Shown: positions 1 to 9,095 of the stretch, one piece after another | Layout of the letters: each line of letters begins with the position of its first letter | How positions within the stretch are numbered: the first letter of the stretch is position 1 | Assembly (NCBI GenBank): GCA_024401635.1 | Contig: JAKSKP010000013.1 | Span: forward strand, 1 to 37,880 | Direction of reading: 5' to 3' | Source of the DNA: Bacteroidales bacterium | GTDB lineage: Bacteria > Bacteroidota > Bacteroidia > Bacteroidales > UBA932 | DNA length: 37,880 bases | Translations under genes and position numbers: made by a program | Notes under the pieces: model-generated | Told to the model about the DNA's origin: nothing | The model's input: only the letters and a program-made list of their open reading frames with translations | Databases searched by the model: none

Positions 1-78
1 TGGGAGGGCCGAGCACGCTTGCGTGCGAGTCCTGAGGCGGCCAATGCCAACTTCTACGAAGCCGCCAAAAAAACATAA
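1..78 (+). CDS. C-terminal tail of an unidentified protein (5' end outside window)
   Basis: Frame 1 is open from the first base and ends at a TAA at 76-78. It gives 25 residues ending in NFYEAAKKT. The tail is basic and alanine-rich, and too short to assign to a family. A real gene end is plausible because codon use resembles the neighbouring genes and the AT-rich intergenic region begins straight after the stop. It could also be a chance open frame. Confidence 0.4.
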   Translation, partial: WEGRARLRASPEAANANFYEAAKKT

Positions 79-112
79 CTTCAAAAATTCTGTTGTGCAA
101 GTGGCAAAATAA

Positions 113-149
113 AAGAGTTAACCCATTACAGTCTAATAAGTTAACTCTT
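113..149 (-). terminator. Probable terminator of the tRNA-Leu gene
   Basis: A 9-bp perfect inverted repeat (AAGAGTTAA at 113-121, TTAACTCTT at 141-149) encloses a 19-nt loop. On the minus strand it begins 7 nt after the tRNA 3' end and is followed by TTTATTTT, so it reads as an intrinsic terminator in that direction. On the plus strand it is followed by CAAAAC, so it is not a good terminator for the upstream gene tail. Confidence 0.6.
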
Positions 150-156
150 CAAAACG

Positions 157-237
157 TGCGGGTGAAGGGACTCGAACCCATACGCACTAGGCACCAGATC
201 CTAAGTCTGGCTTGGCTACCAATTACAACACACCCGC
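157..237 (-). tRNA. tRNA-Leu (anticodon UAG)
   Basis: The minus strand folds into a class II tRNA. The acceptor stem GCGGGTG (5') pairs with CACCCGC (3'), and the discriminator base is A. The anticodon stem CCAGA/TCTGG carries the loop CTTAGGA, giving anticodon TAG, which reads CUN leucine codons. The T arm contains GGGTTCGAGTCCC, and there is a short extra arm between the anticodon and T arms as expected for tRNA-Leu. No CCA is encoded, so CCA must be added after transcription. Confidence 0.95.
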
Positions 238-245
238 GTGGGGTG

Positions 246-253
246 CAAAGTTA
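246..253 (-). promoter_or_regulatory. -7 box of the tRNA-Leu promoter
   Basis: The minus strand reads TAACTTTG, an exact match to the Bacteroidetes -7 consensus TAnnTTTG, 8 nt upstream of the tRNA 5' end. The -33 position holds only a weak match (TTTA, 21 nt further upstream). Confidence 0.6.
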
Positions 254-302
254 AGCATTTTTTTGAATCTCCGATAAAGGCCGGGCAAAGATTCCCGCAA
301 TT

Positions 303-1121
303 TCACTTCCATTCCCTGCCGGATGGATAGGCAAGAAGTTGGAAGGCCAGGGCGTAGGCCATACGCAGGTGTCCCGGGGTGTTCGGGTGCAGCAGATCGA
401 TGCGGCCGTCCTCTGCCCGTCGGGGAGACCTGAAGTATTTGTGGTGGGATTCTACCATAGGGTTGATGCCGCATATCGCATTGAGGTCGATGACCGGCAC
501 GCCCCACACGTCGGCAGCCTCTATGACAGTGCACACATAGTCATCTATGAAAAGACCGGCTGCGTTTGCATAGTTCTCGTCCGGCTGGACATTGCCCGCA
601 CTGAATTGTGCGGGTCCACGGTGTATGGGCGTAAGGAATATTATCTGCTGGTCTGGAAAGTGTTCCTTGAGATAGACGATAACCGCTGAAATGCGGCCGC
701 AGAAAGTATCCTGACCGAAGTTTGCCATACGGTGCTTCAGAGCGACCTGCGCCCCGTTCTTGTTTGTCGTCAGAGTATCATATGTGAACCATTCACCTAT
801 TGGCAGAGATGCATTGAAATCATTGGTTCCGGCAAAGACGATTATGGCGTCCACATCCTTGCCGTGTTCCTCCTCGAGTTTCTGCGCCTGAGCGGTGATA
901 TGTATCATCTGATGGCCGCTTATACCGTACACATACGGTTCTATTCCCAGAATCGGGACCAGCTGATGCCAGAATACATCATTGCCGGACAACTGTCTGA
1001 TATCCGTGATGGAATCCCCGAGAAAGGCGACCTTCGCTCCCTTCCACTGACTCTGCAGCTCCTGTGCCTGCAAGAGCGATGAGGCGAAAAAAGCCAAAGC
1101 GTAAATAATTATTTTCTTCAT
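303..1121 (-). CDS. Secreted SGNH/GDSL hydrolase (esterase-like)
   Basis: This is a 272-aa SGNH-fold hydrolase. Visible family blocks are GDSITD (Ser37 nucleophile, block I), AGTNDF (Asn100, block III) and DLLHPN (Asp242 and His245, block V), so the catalytic set is complete. The N-terminus MKKIIIYALAFFASSLLQAQ is a typical signal peptide, placing the enzyme in the periplasm or outside the cell. The start at 1121 was chosen over the longer open frame because it begins the signal peptide and lies 25 nt after a good promoter. The family acts on acyl or acetyl esters, often on glycans. The substrate cannot be read from the sequence. It is apparently monocistronic. Confidence 0.88.
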   Translation of the reverse strand: MKKIIIYALAFFASSLLQAQELQSQWKGAKVAFLGDSITDIRQLSGNDVFWHQLVPILGIEPYVYGISGHQMIHITAQAQKLEEEHGKDVDAIIVFAGTNDFNASLPIGEWFTYDTLTTNKNGAQVALKHRMANFGQDTFCGRISAVIVYLKEHFPDQQIIFLTPIHRGPAQFSAGNVQPDENYANAAGLFIDDYVCTVIEAADVWGVPVIDLNAICGINPMVESHHKYFRSPRRAEDGRIDLLHPNTPGHLRMAYALAFQLLAYPSGREWK

Positions 1122-1145
1122 TGTCCAATATGTTTCTACAGATGG

Positions 1146-1178
1146 CAAAAATACATTTTTTTGCTTACATTTGACAAA
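1146..1178 (-). promoter_or_regulatory. Promoter of the SGNH hydrolase gene
   Basis: Read on the minus strand, TTTG (1175-1178), a 21-bp spacer and TATTTTTG (1146-1153) match the Bacteroidetes housekeeping promoter (TTTG, 19-21 bp, TAnnTTTG) exactly. The start codon is about 25 nt downstream. It overlaps the plus-strand -7 box of the divergent aldo/keto reductase gene. Confidence 0.75.
1166..1173 (+). promoter_or_regulatory. -7 box for the aldo/keto reductase gene
   Basis: TACATTTG matches TAnnTTTG exactly and lies 18 nt before the ATG at 1192. No TTTG is present at the -33 distance, so this half of the divergent promoter pair is weaker or activator-dependent. Confidence 0.45.
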
Positions 1179-1191
1179 ATTTGTGAAAGAC

Positions 1192-2160
1192 ATGCAATAT
1201 CGTAAAGCTGGTGAATCCGGACTCAAACTGCCGGTGATTTCTTTGGGGCTGTGGCACAATTTTGGGGACAGTGCCCCTCTGGAACGCAGCCGTGATATAC
1301 TCCTGAACGCATTTGACAATGGTGTAACTCACTTCGACCTGGCCAACAACTATGGCCCGGCTTACGGCAGTGCGGAGGTCAATTTCGGCAAGATTATGGC
1401 TTCGGACCTGAGGCCGCACCGCGACGAGATGGTCATCTCCACCAAGGCAGGTTACGATATGTGGCCGGGGCCATACGGGGACGGCGGCAGCCGCAAGTAC
1501 CTGATGGCAAGCCTGGACCAGAGTCTGAAAAGAATGGGACTGGAGTATGTGGACATCTTCTATTCACACCGCTACGACCCTGAGACGCCCATCGAGGAAA
1601 CGATGCAGGCCCTTGTGGACATAGTCCGCAGCGGAAAGGCCCTCTATGCCGGAATATCCAACTACCCGCAGGAAAAGGCCATACAGGCATACCGATACCT
1701 TGAAGACCGCGACGTCCACTGCATACTGCATCAGGGCCGCTACAATATGCTCGTACGCAAAGCAGAAAGCGAGGGCATACTGGACTGTACGGCTGAGGCA
1801 GGGACAGGCTACATCGCCTTCTCTCCCCTAGCCCAGGGTCTGCTCACGGACCGTTATTTCAACGGAATACCCGAAGATTCGCGCGCAAGCGTTAACCACT
1901 TCCTGAAGAAGGACAGCATCACGGACAATCTGGTGGCCACGCTTAAGAAGCTCGATGCAATCGCAGCCGGACGCCGTCAGACGCTGTCACAGATGGCTCT
2001 TGCGTGGATACTGAAGGACACCAGGGTGACATCCGTCATCATTGGTGCAAGCAGTGTGAGCCAACTGCTCACAAATCTCGAGGCAGAAAGCTGTCTGGAA
2101 TTCACCAAGGAAGAGTTACTGGAGATCGACGGCATTCTCCACGACGGAGGCTGTCTTTAG
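1192..2160 (+). CDS. Aldo/keto reductase, YghZ/Kv-beta-like
   Basis: This is a 322-aa NADPH-dependent oxidoreductase with the AKR barrel. The catalytic tetrad is visible: Asp49 and Tyr54 in FDLANNYG, Lys85 in ISTKAGY and His126 in FYSHR. The sequence around these sites (YLMASLDQSLKRMGLEYVD, GKALYAGISNYP) resembles the YghZ (L-glyceraldehyde 3-phosphate reductase) and potassium-channel beta-subunit branch. The exact substrate is inferred only from that resemblance. The ATG at 1192 is preferred to a TTG at 1171 because the TTG lies inside the probable -7 box and the family's N-terminus starts with a short MxYRxxGxSGL strand. The last 45 bp overlap the convergent AsmA-like gene. Confidence 0.9.
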   Translation: MQYRKAGESGLKLPVISLGLWHNFGDSAPLERSRDILLNAFDNGVTHFDLANNYGPAYGSAEVNFGKIMASDLRPHRDEMVISTKAGYDMWPGPYGDGGSRKYLMASLDQSLKRMGLEYVDIFYSHRYDPETPIEETMQALVDIVRSGKALYAGISNYPQEKAIQAYRYLEDRDVHCILHQGRYNMLVRKAESEGILDCTAEAGTGYIAFSPLAQGLLTDRYFNGIPEDSRASVNHFLKKDSITDNLVATLKKLDAIAAGRRQTLSQMALAWILKDTRVTSVIIGASSVSQLLTNLEAESCLEFTKEELLEIDGILHDGGCL

Positions 2161-5100
2161 GGAATCAGGAGCATCGTCCGTCGCAGCGTTCAGAGAGTCC
2201 AGTTGCTTGCGGTCGCTGCCTGAGAGTTCCTCAAGTTCCTCCATCGAAGCTGAGCGTCTGTAATCCTTCTTCTCACGCGCCTGCTGGAATTTTTCCCGTT
2301 GCGACCTGTTGTCAATAACCGCCTGACGCACACCGCGCCGGAAGACATTCTGTATGGACTTGACCAGGTTCATGCGCGACTGGTCTATCTCCTTGGAGAA
2401 TGAAGGGAGCTCGCTTGAACGGTATTTTGCCTTGCCCAGTTTGAAACTCATATGGTCGAAATCGGGACCGGTAATGTTGGCTCCGAGTTTGATGAGGAAC
2501 GGCGTTTTTGCCAGCGACACATGATAGCTGAAGGACTTGTCCATATTCTGGATACCGGCAACGGCGACATTCCATTTGCCCATCTTTATCATAAAGGGGA
2601 ACACCTCCAGGGTATTGTCACGCAATATGCCCTCAACGGTCAGGGAGTCTATCGTCGCACGGCTGGGATTCTTTATCCACAGAAGACGGGCAATTCTGGT
2701 AACATCCTTGTTGTCATTGAAATGCAGGTCCTCGCCAGTTATGCGTATCACACCTTCCAGACTGGGCATTATCAGATTCATATTGGTATCCAGCTGCGTA
2801 GTTGCCGCCACGTTGCAGTTGAGCTGGCCATCAAACGACTTGAGCAGAGGCATCAACGTATCTATCTGGGGAATCATCTCAATCGCCTCACCGGCAGAAA
2901 TACGTGAAAGATTCAGGTCGAAACCGGCATAGACTTCCTTTCTGCTCTGCGTAGAATAGAAAGCATCCGCATAAATGTCGCCCACTTTCGTATGGGCCTC
3001 CACATCACTGAGTTGCAGACAGCGGTTCTTAATCATTAGATTTGCCGCCATACTGTTGATATCCAGATTGGAGAATGACACTCCCCTGCCTCGCAGTTTT
3101 ATGCTTGCATCCAGGCCTTTGGGCACCTCTATCAGGGTATTTACGGCAGACAGGCTGTCCGTCGGTGCGGTCACCATTTTTTCATATTCCTCATCGTCCG
3201 CCGCAGCCAGATAGCCCAGGTCCGTCTTCATATTCTTCTGTCCCAGAGCATAGGCGTTCAGGAACTCACTGACAGCCAGGGTATCTGAATCGAGGTCAAG
3301 CGTAATTTTCAACGCGCTTCTTTTGGAAAGGGCATTCCTAATATTGGAAACCGAGCCGCCCACGGCAAGTTTCGAAGATCCGGCGCGCAGGCGCAGCGAA
3401 TCCAGATTGATGCTTTCATTGTTGAAAGACCCGCGGAACTTCGTAGCTGACGTTCGCAGAGGGAACGCCGGTGTGGCAACAATCAGCCTGTCCAGATTAA
3501 GACCGCCATTTATCGTCCACTTGGACAGGTAGTTGCGCAACACGCCAAGATTGAAGGATGCACTGTCCTGAGTTGCCGCCGGCACGTTTCCAGCCCTTGC
3601 AGCAATAGCCCGCCTGCCTGTTTTGGAGGCACGGCGTCTGGCCTGATTCATCCTTGCGTCAGCCGTGAAATTCAGGCCTGAGAGGAAAAACCTGTGCGGA
3701 CCGCTTCTGGCGCTGAGACGTTTGTTGTCACTGCTCAGACTGATACGTGGCAGATTCCTGTCTTCGTCGGAGGGCACAACACTGGCCCGGTTCCTGGAAT
3801 CGCTGAGTCTGAGGCTCAGGGAATCGGAATTTTTAAGGGAAATCTTTCCCAACGACAGGGAAACGCTCAAAGGGTTGTATTTTTTGCCTCCCGCAGTGGT
3901 ATTACGTACGGGTGATGTCTGAGCAAGGAGGTGTATGTCATTGCCTGTAACGTTCAGACTGTCACAGTATTTGAAGTTTATGCTGTCCAAAGTCACAATT
4001 GCTCCAAGTGCCTTCGCCCCTTTGCGGTTGGATATGTTGAAACGGTCTTCCATAAGAGCCGTTCTGATATCCATATCGCCCAACGACAATGACAGGGTAT
4101 CATCAGACATACTCAAATTCACGCCTCTCAAGGCCACATCCGCCTTGAGGTCTGTGTCGCGCAGATTGTAAATGCTTATGCCTGACAAAGGCAATGAACC
4201 TGACGCCCCGGCCTTTACGGAACCCTTCATATTGATACCCAAAACATCGGAGATATAAACCCCAAGGGTATCCATAGACAGGTTCAGTTTTGCATCGAAA
4301 AAGGCTGATCCATTGTCCTGCAGAACGTTGTCCCCGCCACCATTGGCATTCAGATGCAGGCCCTCGCCATTGTAGGCGATTCTGGCTTTGAGGTTCAATT
4401 CTGGAGAGCCGTCGGAGGACGGGTAAAAGCATCCGTCCACGTCAGCACCGGCACTGAGCTTTGCCGCCGTCCGTATCTTCGACGCATAGGGATAGAAATG
4501 TACGACATACTCGTCCAGAAGTGTCTGTATGTCAGCCTCAGGAATCGTTATGTTGCCTTTTATCGCGATCCTGTCCCCTATCTCGGCCACTGCATCCGCG
4601 TTGGCGCATACTGTGGCCACGTTCATAGCAAGGTCATTGCAGCTGATGTTCCACAGGCTGTCGGAATGAGCAATATCCATTGTTCCCTTGAGAGAGAAAG
4701 GCACCTTTATCCTGCCGAATGAACGTGTGGCGGCATAGGCTCTGGCCTCGGCATCCAGTTTCATCCCTCCAGCGCGGTTGTTCACATAGAAGTGGTCCAG
4801 GTCGAAAAGAAGTGTATCCTTTGCTGTCCTGCCGGTTACCACAAGTGTGTCCAGTTCCATTCTGAAACGGCTGGCGAGAGGATCTTCGGAATCCAGCCTG
4901 CCGTTGACGGAAAAGTCCTTGAGGAACAGGAGAGCCCTGGTGTTTCCTGGCTCGTCCACGCAGACGATGCGCGCCCTGTCGCCCAGCCTGACCCTACGTA
5001 GGAGTATGCGCGGCAGCACCGTGACGGATGTATCCTCCACTTCTTCCTGCTGCTCCTCCGTGGCCAGCTTCAGAATGGAAAGGTTGGTGGTGCTGTCAGC

Positions 5101-5502
5101 GTAGCGGCATATGAAGGCGTGCGGCCGAACCAGTTCCAGCTTCTTCACGTTGATGGTGCCGCGAAGCAGCGAGAGCACGTTGACCGCGACCGTGAACCTG
5201 TCGAACGAGGCCAGGGTATCAACCCTGTCCACCGCACTGCTGTCGAAGCGGGAAGCCGGATAGGTTATCGCCAGTTTGTCGATATTGGCCGTGACTGCAG
5301 GGAAATGGCGGAAAAGCGACACGTATACGCGTTCCGCCTCGAGTTTTCCGTCTATGTAGCGCGGGTAATACTTCTCCACGAAGGATGCGCACACAGCGGG
5401 GCTGAGCAGTATCTGCGCAACCACCATAACGGCCACAAGGACCCCCGCCGTCCACGCAACAAAGCGCAGAAGCCTACAGACCCATCTTCTTGAAGAAGTC
5501 AT
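2116..5502 (-). CDS. AsmA-family envelope protein
   Basis: This is a 1128-aa protein with one N-terminal membrane anchor (about residues 12-33), followed by a very long periplasmic region of repeated beta-strand segments. The stretch at about 850-1050 ([19 protein letters not shown], then [11 protein letters not shown]) resembles the AsmA C-terminal domain. The last 80 residues are charged and probably helical. AsmA/TamB-like proteins are bridge-like factors linked to lipid transport and outer-membrane assembly, and this role is inferred from the family. The start at 5502 lies inside the end of the fumarase gene (29-bp overlap). Later starts would remove the membrane anchor. It is the third gene of prfB-fumarase-asmA. 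Its 3' end overlaps the convergent reductase gene by 45 bp. Confidence 0.85.
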   Translation of the reverse strand: MTSSRRWVCRLLRFVAWTAGVLVAVMVVAQILLSPAVCASFVEKYYPRYIDGKLEAERVYVSLFRHFPAVTANIDKLAITYPASRFDSSAVDRVDTLASFDRFTVAVNVLSLLRGTINVKKLELVRPHAFICRYADSTTNLSILKLATEEQQEEVEDTSVTVLPRILLRRVRLGDRARIVCVDEPGNTRALLFLKDFSVNGRLDSEDPLASRFRMELDTLVVTGRTAKDTLLFDLDHFYVNNRAGGMKLDAEARAYAATRSFGRIKVPFSLKGTMDIAHSDSLWNISCNDLAMNVATVCANADAVAEIGDRIAIKGNITIPEADIQTLLDEYVVHFYPYASKIRTAAKLSAGADVDGCFYPSSDGSPELNLKARIAYNGEGLHLNANGGGDNVLQDNGSAFFDAKLNLSMDTLGVYISDVLGINMKGSVKAGASGSLPLSGISIYNLRDTDLKADVALRGVNLSMSDDTLSLSLGDMDIRTALMEDRFNISNRKGAKALGAIVTLDSINFKYCDSLNVTGNDIHLLAQTSPVRNTTAGGKKYNPLSVSLSLGKISLKNSDSLSLRLSDSRNRASVVPSDEDRNLPRISLSSDNKRLSARSGPHRFFLSGLNFTADARMNQARRRASKTGRRAIAARAGNVPAATQDSASFNLGVLRNYLSKWTINGGLNLDRLIVATPAFPLRTSATKFRGSFNNESINLDSLRLRAGSSKLAVGGSVSNIRNALSKRSALKITLDLDSDTLAVSEFLNAYALGQKNMKTDLGYLAAADDEEYEKMVTAPTDSLSAVNTLIEVPKGLDASIKLRGRGVSFSNLDINSMAANLMIKNRCLQLSDVEAHTKVGDIYADAFYSTQSRKEVYAGFDLNLSRISAGEAIEMIPQIDTLMPLLKSFDGQLNCNVAATTQLDTNMNLIMPSLEGVIRITGEDLHFNDNKDVTRIARLLWIKNPSRATIDSLTVEGILRDNTLEVFPFMIKMGKWNVAVAGIQNMDKSFSYHVSLAKTPFLIKLGANITGPDFDHMSFKLGKAKYRSSELPSFSKEIDQSRMNLVKSIQNVFRRGVRQAVIDNRSQREKFQQAREKKDYRRSASMEELEELSGSDRKQLDSLNAATDDAPDSLKTASVVENAVDLQ

Positions 5503-7093
5503 TGCCCTTGTCGTCCACGAGTATGAATGCGGGGAAATCCTTCACTTCAATCTTCCATATCGCCTCCATTCCGAGTTCAGGATATTCCAGGCACTCGATG
5601 GATTTGATGTTGTTCTGTGCAAGTATGGCCGCGGGACCGCCGATGGAACCGAGGTAGAAACCTCCCCATCTCTTGCAGGCCTCGGTGACAACTTTGGTCC
5701 TGTTGCCCTTTGCAAGCATTATCATTGAACCGCCGTGGCTCTGGAACAGGTCCACATAGGGATCCATACGGTTTGCAGTCGTCGGGCCCATCGAACCGCA
5801 GGCAAAGCCTTCGGGAGTCTTGGCGGGACCGGCGTAGTATACGGGGTGATTCTTGAAATAATCTGGCAGGTCGTCACCGGCATCCAGGCGTTCCTTCAGT
5901 TTGGCGTGAGCTATGTCACGGGCCACTATGATGGTGCCGTTAAGGCTCAGACGCGTGCTTACGGGATATTTGGTGAGTTCCTTGAGGATCTCGGGCATAG
6001 GCTGGTTGAGGTTTATCTTCACGGCATTGCCTTCGCCCGCCTTGCGGAACTCCTCGGGTATCAGTTCACCGGGATTGTCATCCATCTTCTCTATCCAGAT
6101 GCCGTCGGCGTTGATCTTGGCCTTGATGTTGCGGTCCGCGCTGCAGCTGACGCCCAGGCCTATGGGGCAGGATGCTCCGTGGCGTGAGAGACGTATGACC
6201 CTGATGTCGTGAACGAAATGCGTACCGCCGAACTGTGCGCCGAGACCGAGATCCTCACATTTCTTGCGAAGCATGTTCTCGAGAGCGACATCGCGGAATG
6301 CACGTCCAGTGTCATCACCGACGGTGGGCAGCGAATCGTAATATTTGGCGGAAGCGAGCTTCACGGTGAGAAGGTTCTTCTCGGCGGAAGTGCCGCCCAC
6401 AACGACAGCAACGTGATAGGGAGGGCAGGCAGCCGTTCCCAGATGCTGTATCTTGTCCATCAGGAAGGGTACCAGAGTAGCGGGGTTCAGAATGGCCTTG
6501 GTCTCCTGGAAAAGGTAGGTCTTGTTGGCGGAGCCGCCGCCCTTCACCACGCAGAGGAACTTGAACTCGTCACCCTCCGTGGCCTCGATGTCAATCTGGG
6601 CGGGAAGGTTGCAGTGGGAGTTCCTTTCGGTATACATATCATAGGCAACGTTCTGGCTGTAGCGCAGGGCATTGTTGCGGTAGGTATTGAATATGCCCTG
6701 GGAAATGGGCTCGGCCTCGTCGAAGCCTGTCCATACGTTCTGGCCTTTCTCGGCGTGTACAATGGCCGTACCGGTATCCTGGCAGAAGGGCAGTTTGCCT
6801 TTTGCTGCGATTTCCGCATTGCGCAGGAAGGTCAGGGCCACGTATTTGTCGTTGTCGGATGAATGATGGTCAGCGAGTATGGAGGCAACCAGTTCATTGT
6901 GTTCCCTGCGGAGCATGAAGTTCACGTCGTAAAAGGCGGTCTCGGACAGGAGCTGGAGAGCTTCCTTGCTGACTTTCAGAATCTTGTTTCCCTCGAAATC
7001 GGCTACTTTTACCAATTTCTCGGATCCCGGTATCTTGTAATATTCAGTCTGGTCGGGGCCAAGCTGGAATGTGGGTGCATAAGTGTAAGCCAT
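5474..7093 (-). CDS. fumA: Class I fumarate hydratase (4Fe-4S, two-domain fused form)
   Basis: This 539-aa enzyme interconverts fumarate and (S)-malate in the cytoplasm. It is the fused alpha+beta form of the oxygen-sensitive iron-sulfur fumarases. The three expected cluster ligands are present as Cys104 ([10 protein letters not shown]), Cys223 (TAACPPYH) and Cys317 (GVSCSADR), with spacing matching that of E. coli FumA. The C-terminal half contains [16 protein letters not shown], typical of the beta domain. Its start lies 2 bp after the prfB stop, so it is co-transcribed with it. A [4Fe-4S] fumarase fits an anaerobe using the reductive branch of the TCA cycle to make succinate; that is inference from the lineage. 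Confidence 0.95.
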   Translation of the reverse strand: MAYTYAPTFQLGPDQTEYYKIPGSEKLVKVADFEGNKILKVSKEALQLLSETAFYDVNFMLRREHNELVASILADHHSSDNDKYVALTFLRNAEIAAKGKLPFCQDTGTAIVHAEKGQNVWTGFDEAEPISQGIFNTYRNNALRYSQNVAYDMYTERNSHCNLPAQIDIEATEGDEFKFLCVVKGGGSANKTYLFQETKAILNPATLVPFLMDKIQHLGTAACPPYHVAVVVGGTSAEKNLLTVKLASAKYYDSLPTVGDDTGRAFRDVALENMLRKKCEDLGLGAQFGGTHFVHDIRVIRLSRHGASCPIGLGVSCSADRNIKAKINADGIWIEKMDDNPGELIPEEFRKAGEGNAVKINLNQPMPEILKELTKYPVSTRLSLNGTIIVARDIAHAKLKERLDAGDDLPDYFKNHPVYYAGPAKTPEGFACGSMGPTTANRMDPYVDLFQSHGGSMIMLAKGNRTKVVTEACKRWGGFYLGSIGGPAAILAQNNIKSIECLEYPELGMEAIWKIEVKDFPAFILVDDKGNDFFKKMGL

Positions 7094-7095
7094 AA

Positions 7096-8163
7096 CTAGA
7101 ATTCCATTAAATATCTCTTTATCATTTCATTCAAATCACCGTCCAGAACCGCCTGGGTGTCGGAAGTCTCGCAACCGGTGCGGAGGTCCTTGACCATTTT
7201 GTAAGGATGGAGCACGTAACTGCGTATCTGACTTCCCCACTCTATCTTTTTCTTCTGTCCCTCGAGTTCCGCCTGCTTTGCCTGACGTTTCTTGAGCTCT
7301 ATGTCGTACAGTCTGGATTTCAATATCCTGAGGGCGTTGGCGCGGTTGTCCTGCTGGCTGCGGGTCTCGGTGTTCTCCACAATGATGCCTGTAGGTATGT
7401 GCCTTACGCGCACGCCGGTCTCCACCTTGTTCACGTTCTGGCCGCCGGCGCCGCTGCTGCGGAATGTATCCCACTCTATGTCGGCGGGACTTATCTCTAT
7501 GTCGATAGTGTCGTCCACGAGAGGATAGACGAAAACGCTGCTGAAGGTGGTCTGACGCTTGCCCTGTGCGTTGAAGGGGCTGATGCGCACCAGTCTGTGC
7601 ACCCCGTTCTCGGCCTTGAGATAGCCGTAGGCATAGTCACCCTCCACCTGGATGGTGGCGCTCTTTATGCCGGTCTCATCCCCTTCCACAAGCTCGGTGA
7701 CTTCAGTTTTGTAACCGTTGCGCTCACAATAGCGCAGGTACATCCTCATCAACATACCGCTCCAGTCGTTGGACTCGGTGCCGCCGGCTCCGGAGTTTAT
7801 GGTGAGCACGGCGCCCAGATTGTCGCCCTCCCCGGAAAGCATATTCTTCAGTTCAAGGGCCTCTATCCTGTCCAGCGCAGCCTTGCAGGCGCCATCCAGA
7901 TTCTCCTCGGTGTCGCCGAACTCCATCAGGACCTTCAGGTCATCAAGAGCCGACGAAGCCTGGTCATATGCCTCGACCCAGGCCCTCACGGCGGAGAGCT
8001 TCTTCTGGAAAGACTCCGCGGCCTTGGCATCGTCCCAGAAATCGCTTTCCAGCGTGCGCGCAGTCATCTCATTGACTTCCTGACGCTTGTCATCTATCGC
8101 CACGCATCTGTGCAGCTGCTCCAGTCTGGACTCCAGGTCCCTTATCTGCTCCTGTCCTGTCAT
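7096..8163 (-). CDS. prfB: Peptide chain release factor 2
   Basis: This 355-aa RF2 recognises UGA/UAA stop codons. The catalytic GGQ motif is in [14 protein letters not shown]. The recognition domain carries [15 protein letters not shown], with SPF as the RF2 tripeptide equivalent (E. coli RF2 has SPF). The start at 8163 ([11 protein letters not shown]) follows a good promoter; the frame continues further upstream, but that region is the promoter. The position where many RF2 genes carry an autoregulatory UGA frameshift (between LHRCV and AIDDK) reads straight through here, so no programmed frameshift is needed. It is the first gene of prfB-fumarase-asmA. Confidence 0.95.
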   Translation of the reverse strand: MTGQEQIRDLESRLEQLHRCVAIDDKRQEVNEMTARTLESDFWDDAKAAESFQKKLSAVRAWVEAYDQASSALDDLKVLMEFGDTEENLDGACKAALDRIEALELKNMLSGEGDNLGAVLTINSGAGGTESNDWSGMLMRMYLRYCERNGYKTEVTELVEGDETGIKSATIQVEGDYAYGYLKAENGVHRLVRISPFNAQGKRQTTFSSVFVYPLVDDTIDIEISPADIEWDTFRSSGAGGQNVNKVETGVRVRHIPTGIIVENTETRSQQDNRANALRILKSRLYDIELKKRQAKQAELEGQKKKIEWGSQIRSYVLHPYKMVKDLRTGCETSDTQAVLDGDLNEMIKRYLMEF

Positions 8164-8190
8164 AACAATGCATTTTACCGCATAAACATA

Positions 8191-8198
8191 CAAATATA
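8191..8198 (-). promoter_or_regulatory. -7 box of the prfB operon promoter
   Basis: The minus strand reads TATATTTG (TAnnTTTG), 27 nt before the prfB ATG. No exact TTTG lies at the -33 distance. It is back to back with the murI -7 box at 8211-8218. Confidence 0.55.
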
Positions 8199-8210
8199 AC
8201 ATTTTTTGGC

Positions 8211-8218
8211 TAACTTTG
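8211..8218 (+). promoter_or_regulatory. -7 box of the murI promoter
   Basis: TAACTTTG matches TAnnTTTG exactly and lies only 7 nt before the murI ATG, so the transcript would have almost no leader. A -33 TTTG is not visible. Confidence 0.5.
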
Positions 8219-8225
8219 CTTTGCA

Positions 8226-9014
8226 ATGACAGGTATTTTTGACTCTGGTTTCGGCGGGCTGTCCGTGCTGAAGGAAATTGTGAAACTCCTTCCCGGGGAG
8301 TCGTATCTGTACTACGCCGATTCAGCCCATTGCCCCTACGGGGAGAAATCCAGGGACTATGTCATAGAAAGGGCCCTGTACATTTCGCGCCTGCTGATGG
8401 ACCGTGGGGCCGACATCATAGTGGTTGCCTGCAACACGGCCACCGCCGCGGCCATAAAGACGCTCAGGGCCACCTGGCCCGATTTCCCCTTCGTGGGTAT
8501 GGAGCCAGCCGTGAAACCCGCCGCCCTGCACACCCGCAGCGGCGTGATAGGAGTTCTCGCGACGGCAGGCACGTTCAAAGGAAGCAACTATTTGGACCTC
8601 AGGGAGAAATACTCGTCTCAGACACAGGTCACGGAGCACGTGGGCAAAGGGTTTGTGGAGCTTGTCGAACAAGGCCGGCTGAACGGTCCGGAGGTGGAAA
8701 AGACAGTCAGGGAAGCCGTCGAACCTCTGCTAAGGGCAGGTGCCGATACCATAGTCCTCGGCTGCACGCACTATCCTTTTCTGGAGCCGGTGATAAGACG
8801 CGTGGCAGGTCCGGATGTGGAGATAATCAATCCCGCTCCGGCGGTGGCCCGCCAGGTGGAACGTCTGCTCCACAGCCATCGTGAATCCAACGGTTCCGAC
8901 ACTGGCACAGGCTCCGGCACAGGCAATCCCGGCACGGAACATCACGACATCACCGTCCTCTCATCAGGACCTTCCATCTCCGACGACACCGTCGCCCGTT
9001 TTCTGAGCCTTTAA
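8226..9014 (+). CDS. murI: Glutamate racemase
   Basis: This 262-aa enzyme converts L-glutamate to D-glutamate for peptidoglycan. The conserved DSGFGG motif at the N-terminus (Asp6, Ser7) and the two catalytic cysteines, Cys69 in VACNTAT and Cys180 in LGCTHYPF, are present, as is His182. The C-terminal region has a Gly/Thr/Ser-rich stretch (about residues 222-239, TGTGSGTG) before the last strand. It comes from a short GGCACAGG-type DNA repeat and is probably a flexible surface loop. The gene stands alone between the divergent prfB operon and the hairpin at 9015-9083. Confidence 0.95.
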   Translation: MTGIFDSGFGGLSVLKEIVKLLPGESYLYYADSAHCPYGEKSRDYVIERALYISRLLMDRGADIIVVACNTATAAAIKTLRATWPDFPFVGMEPAVKPAALHTRSGVIGVLATAGTFKGSNYLDLREKYSSQTQVTEHVGKGFVELVEQGRLNGPEVEKTVREAVEPLLRAGADTIVLGCTHYPFLEPVIRRVAGPDVEIINPAPAVARQVERLLHSHRESNGSDTGTGSGTGNPGTEHHDITVLSSGPSISDDTVARFLSL

Positions 9015-9083
9015 GCGGCAGTGTTACCACTTCAGGGGGCTTTGTATTATGGGTTATGCCCCCTGAAGTGGCAGCACTGCCGC
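9015..9083. repeat. Long hairpin with conserved 17-nt loop (copy 1)
   Basis: The arms pair as 14 bp (9027-9040 with 9058-9071), a 3-nt partly paired bulge, then 9 bp (9015-9023 with 9075-9083). The 17-nt loop is TTTGTATTATGGGTTAT (9041-9057). It starts at the base after the murI stop and ends 12 bp before the stop of the convergent hydrolase gene, so it could end transcripts from both sides. Neither side has a T tract, so it is not a textbook intrinsic terminator. The loop closely matches that of the hairpin at 35252-35324, although the stems are unrelated. Confidence 0.85.
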
Positions 9084-9095
9084 GTAACCGACATA

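Noticed and set aside
113-149. tRNA-Leu terminator hairpin as a third member of the conserved-loop family
   Set aside because: Its loop is 19 nt and shows only scattered matches to the 17-nt loops in either orientation; its U run makes it an ordinary terminator.
1171-1191. TTG start seven codons upstream of the aldo/keto reductase ATG
   Set aside because: It lies inside the probable -7 box (1166-1173) and would not be in the transcript.
8890-8945. GGCACAGG-like short repeats as a phase-variable tandem repeat
   Set aside because: Only a few imperfect units occur inside murI, encoding a short Gly/Thr loop near the C-terminus; too few and too imperfect to act as a slippage switch.
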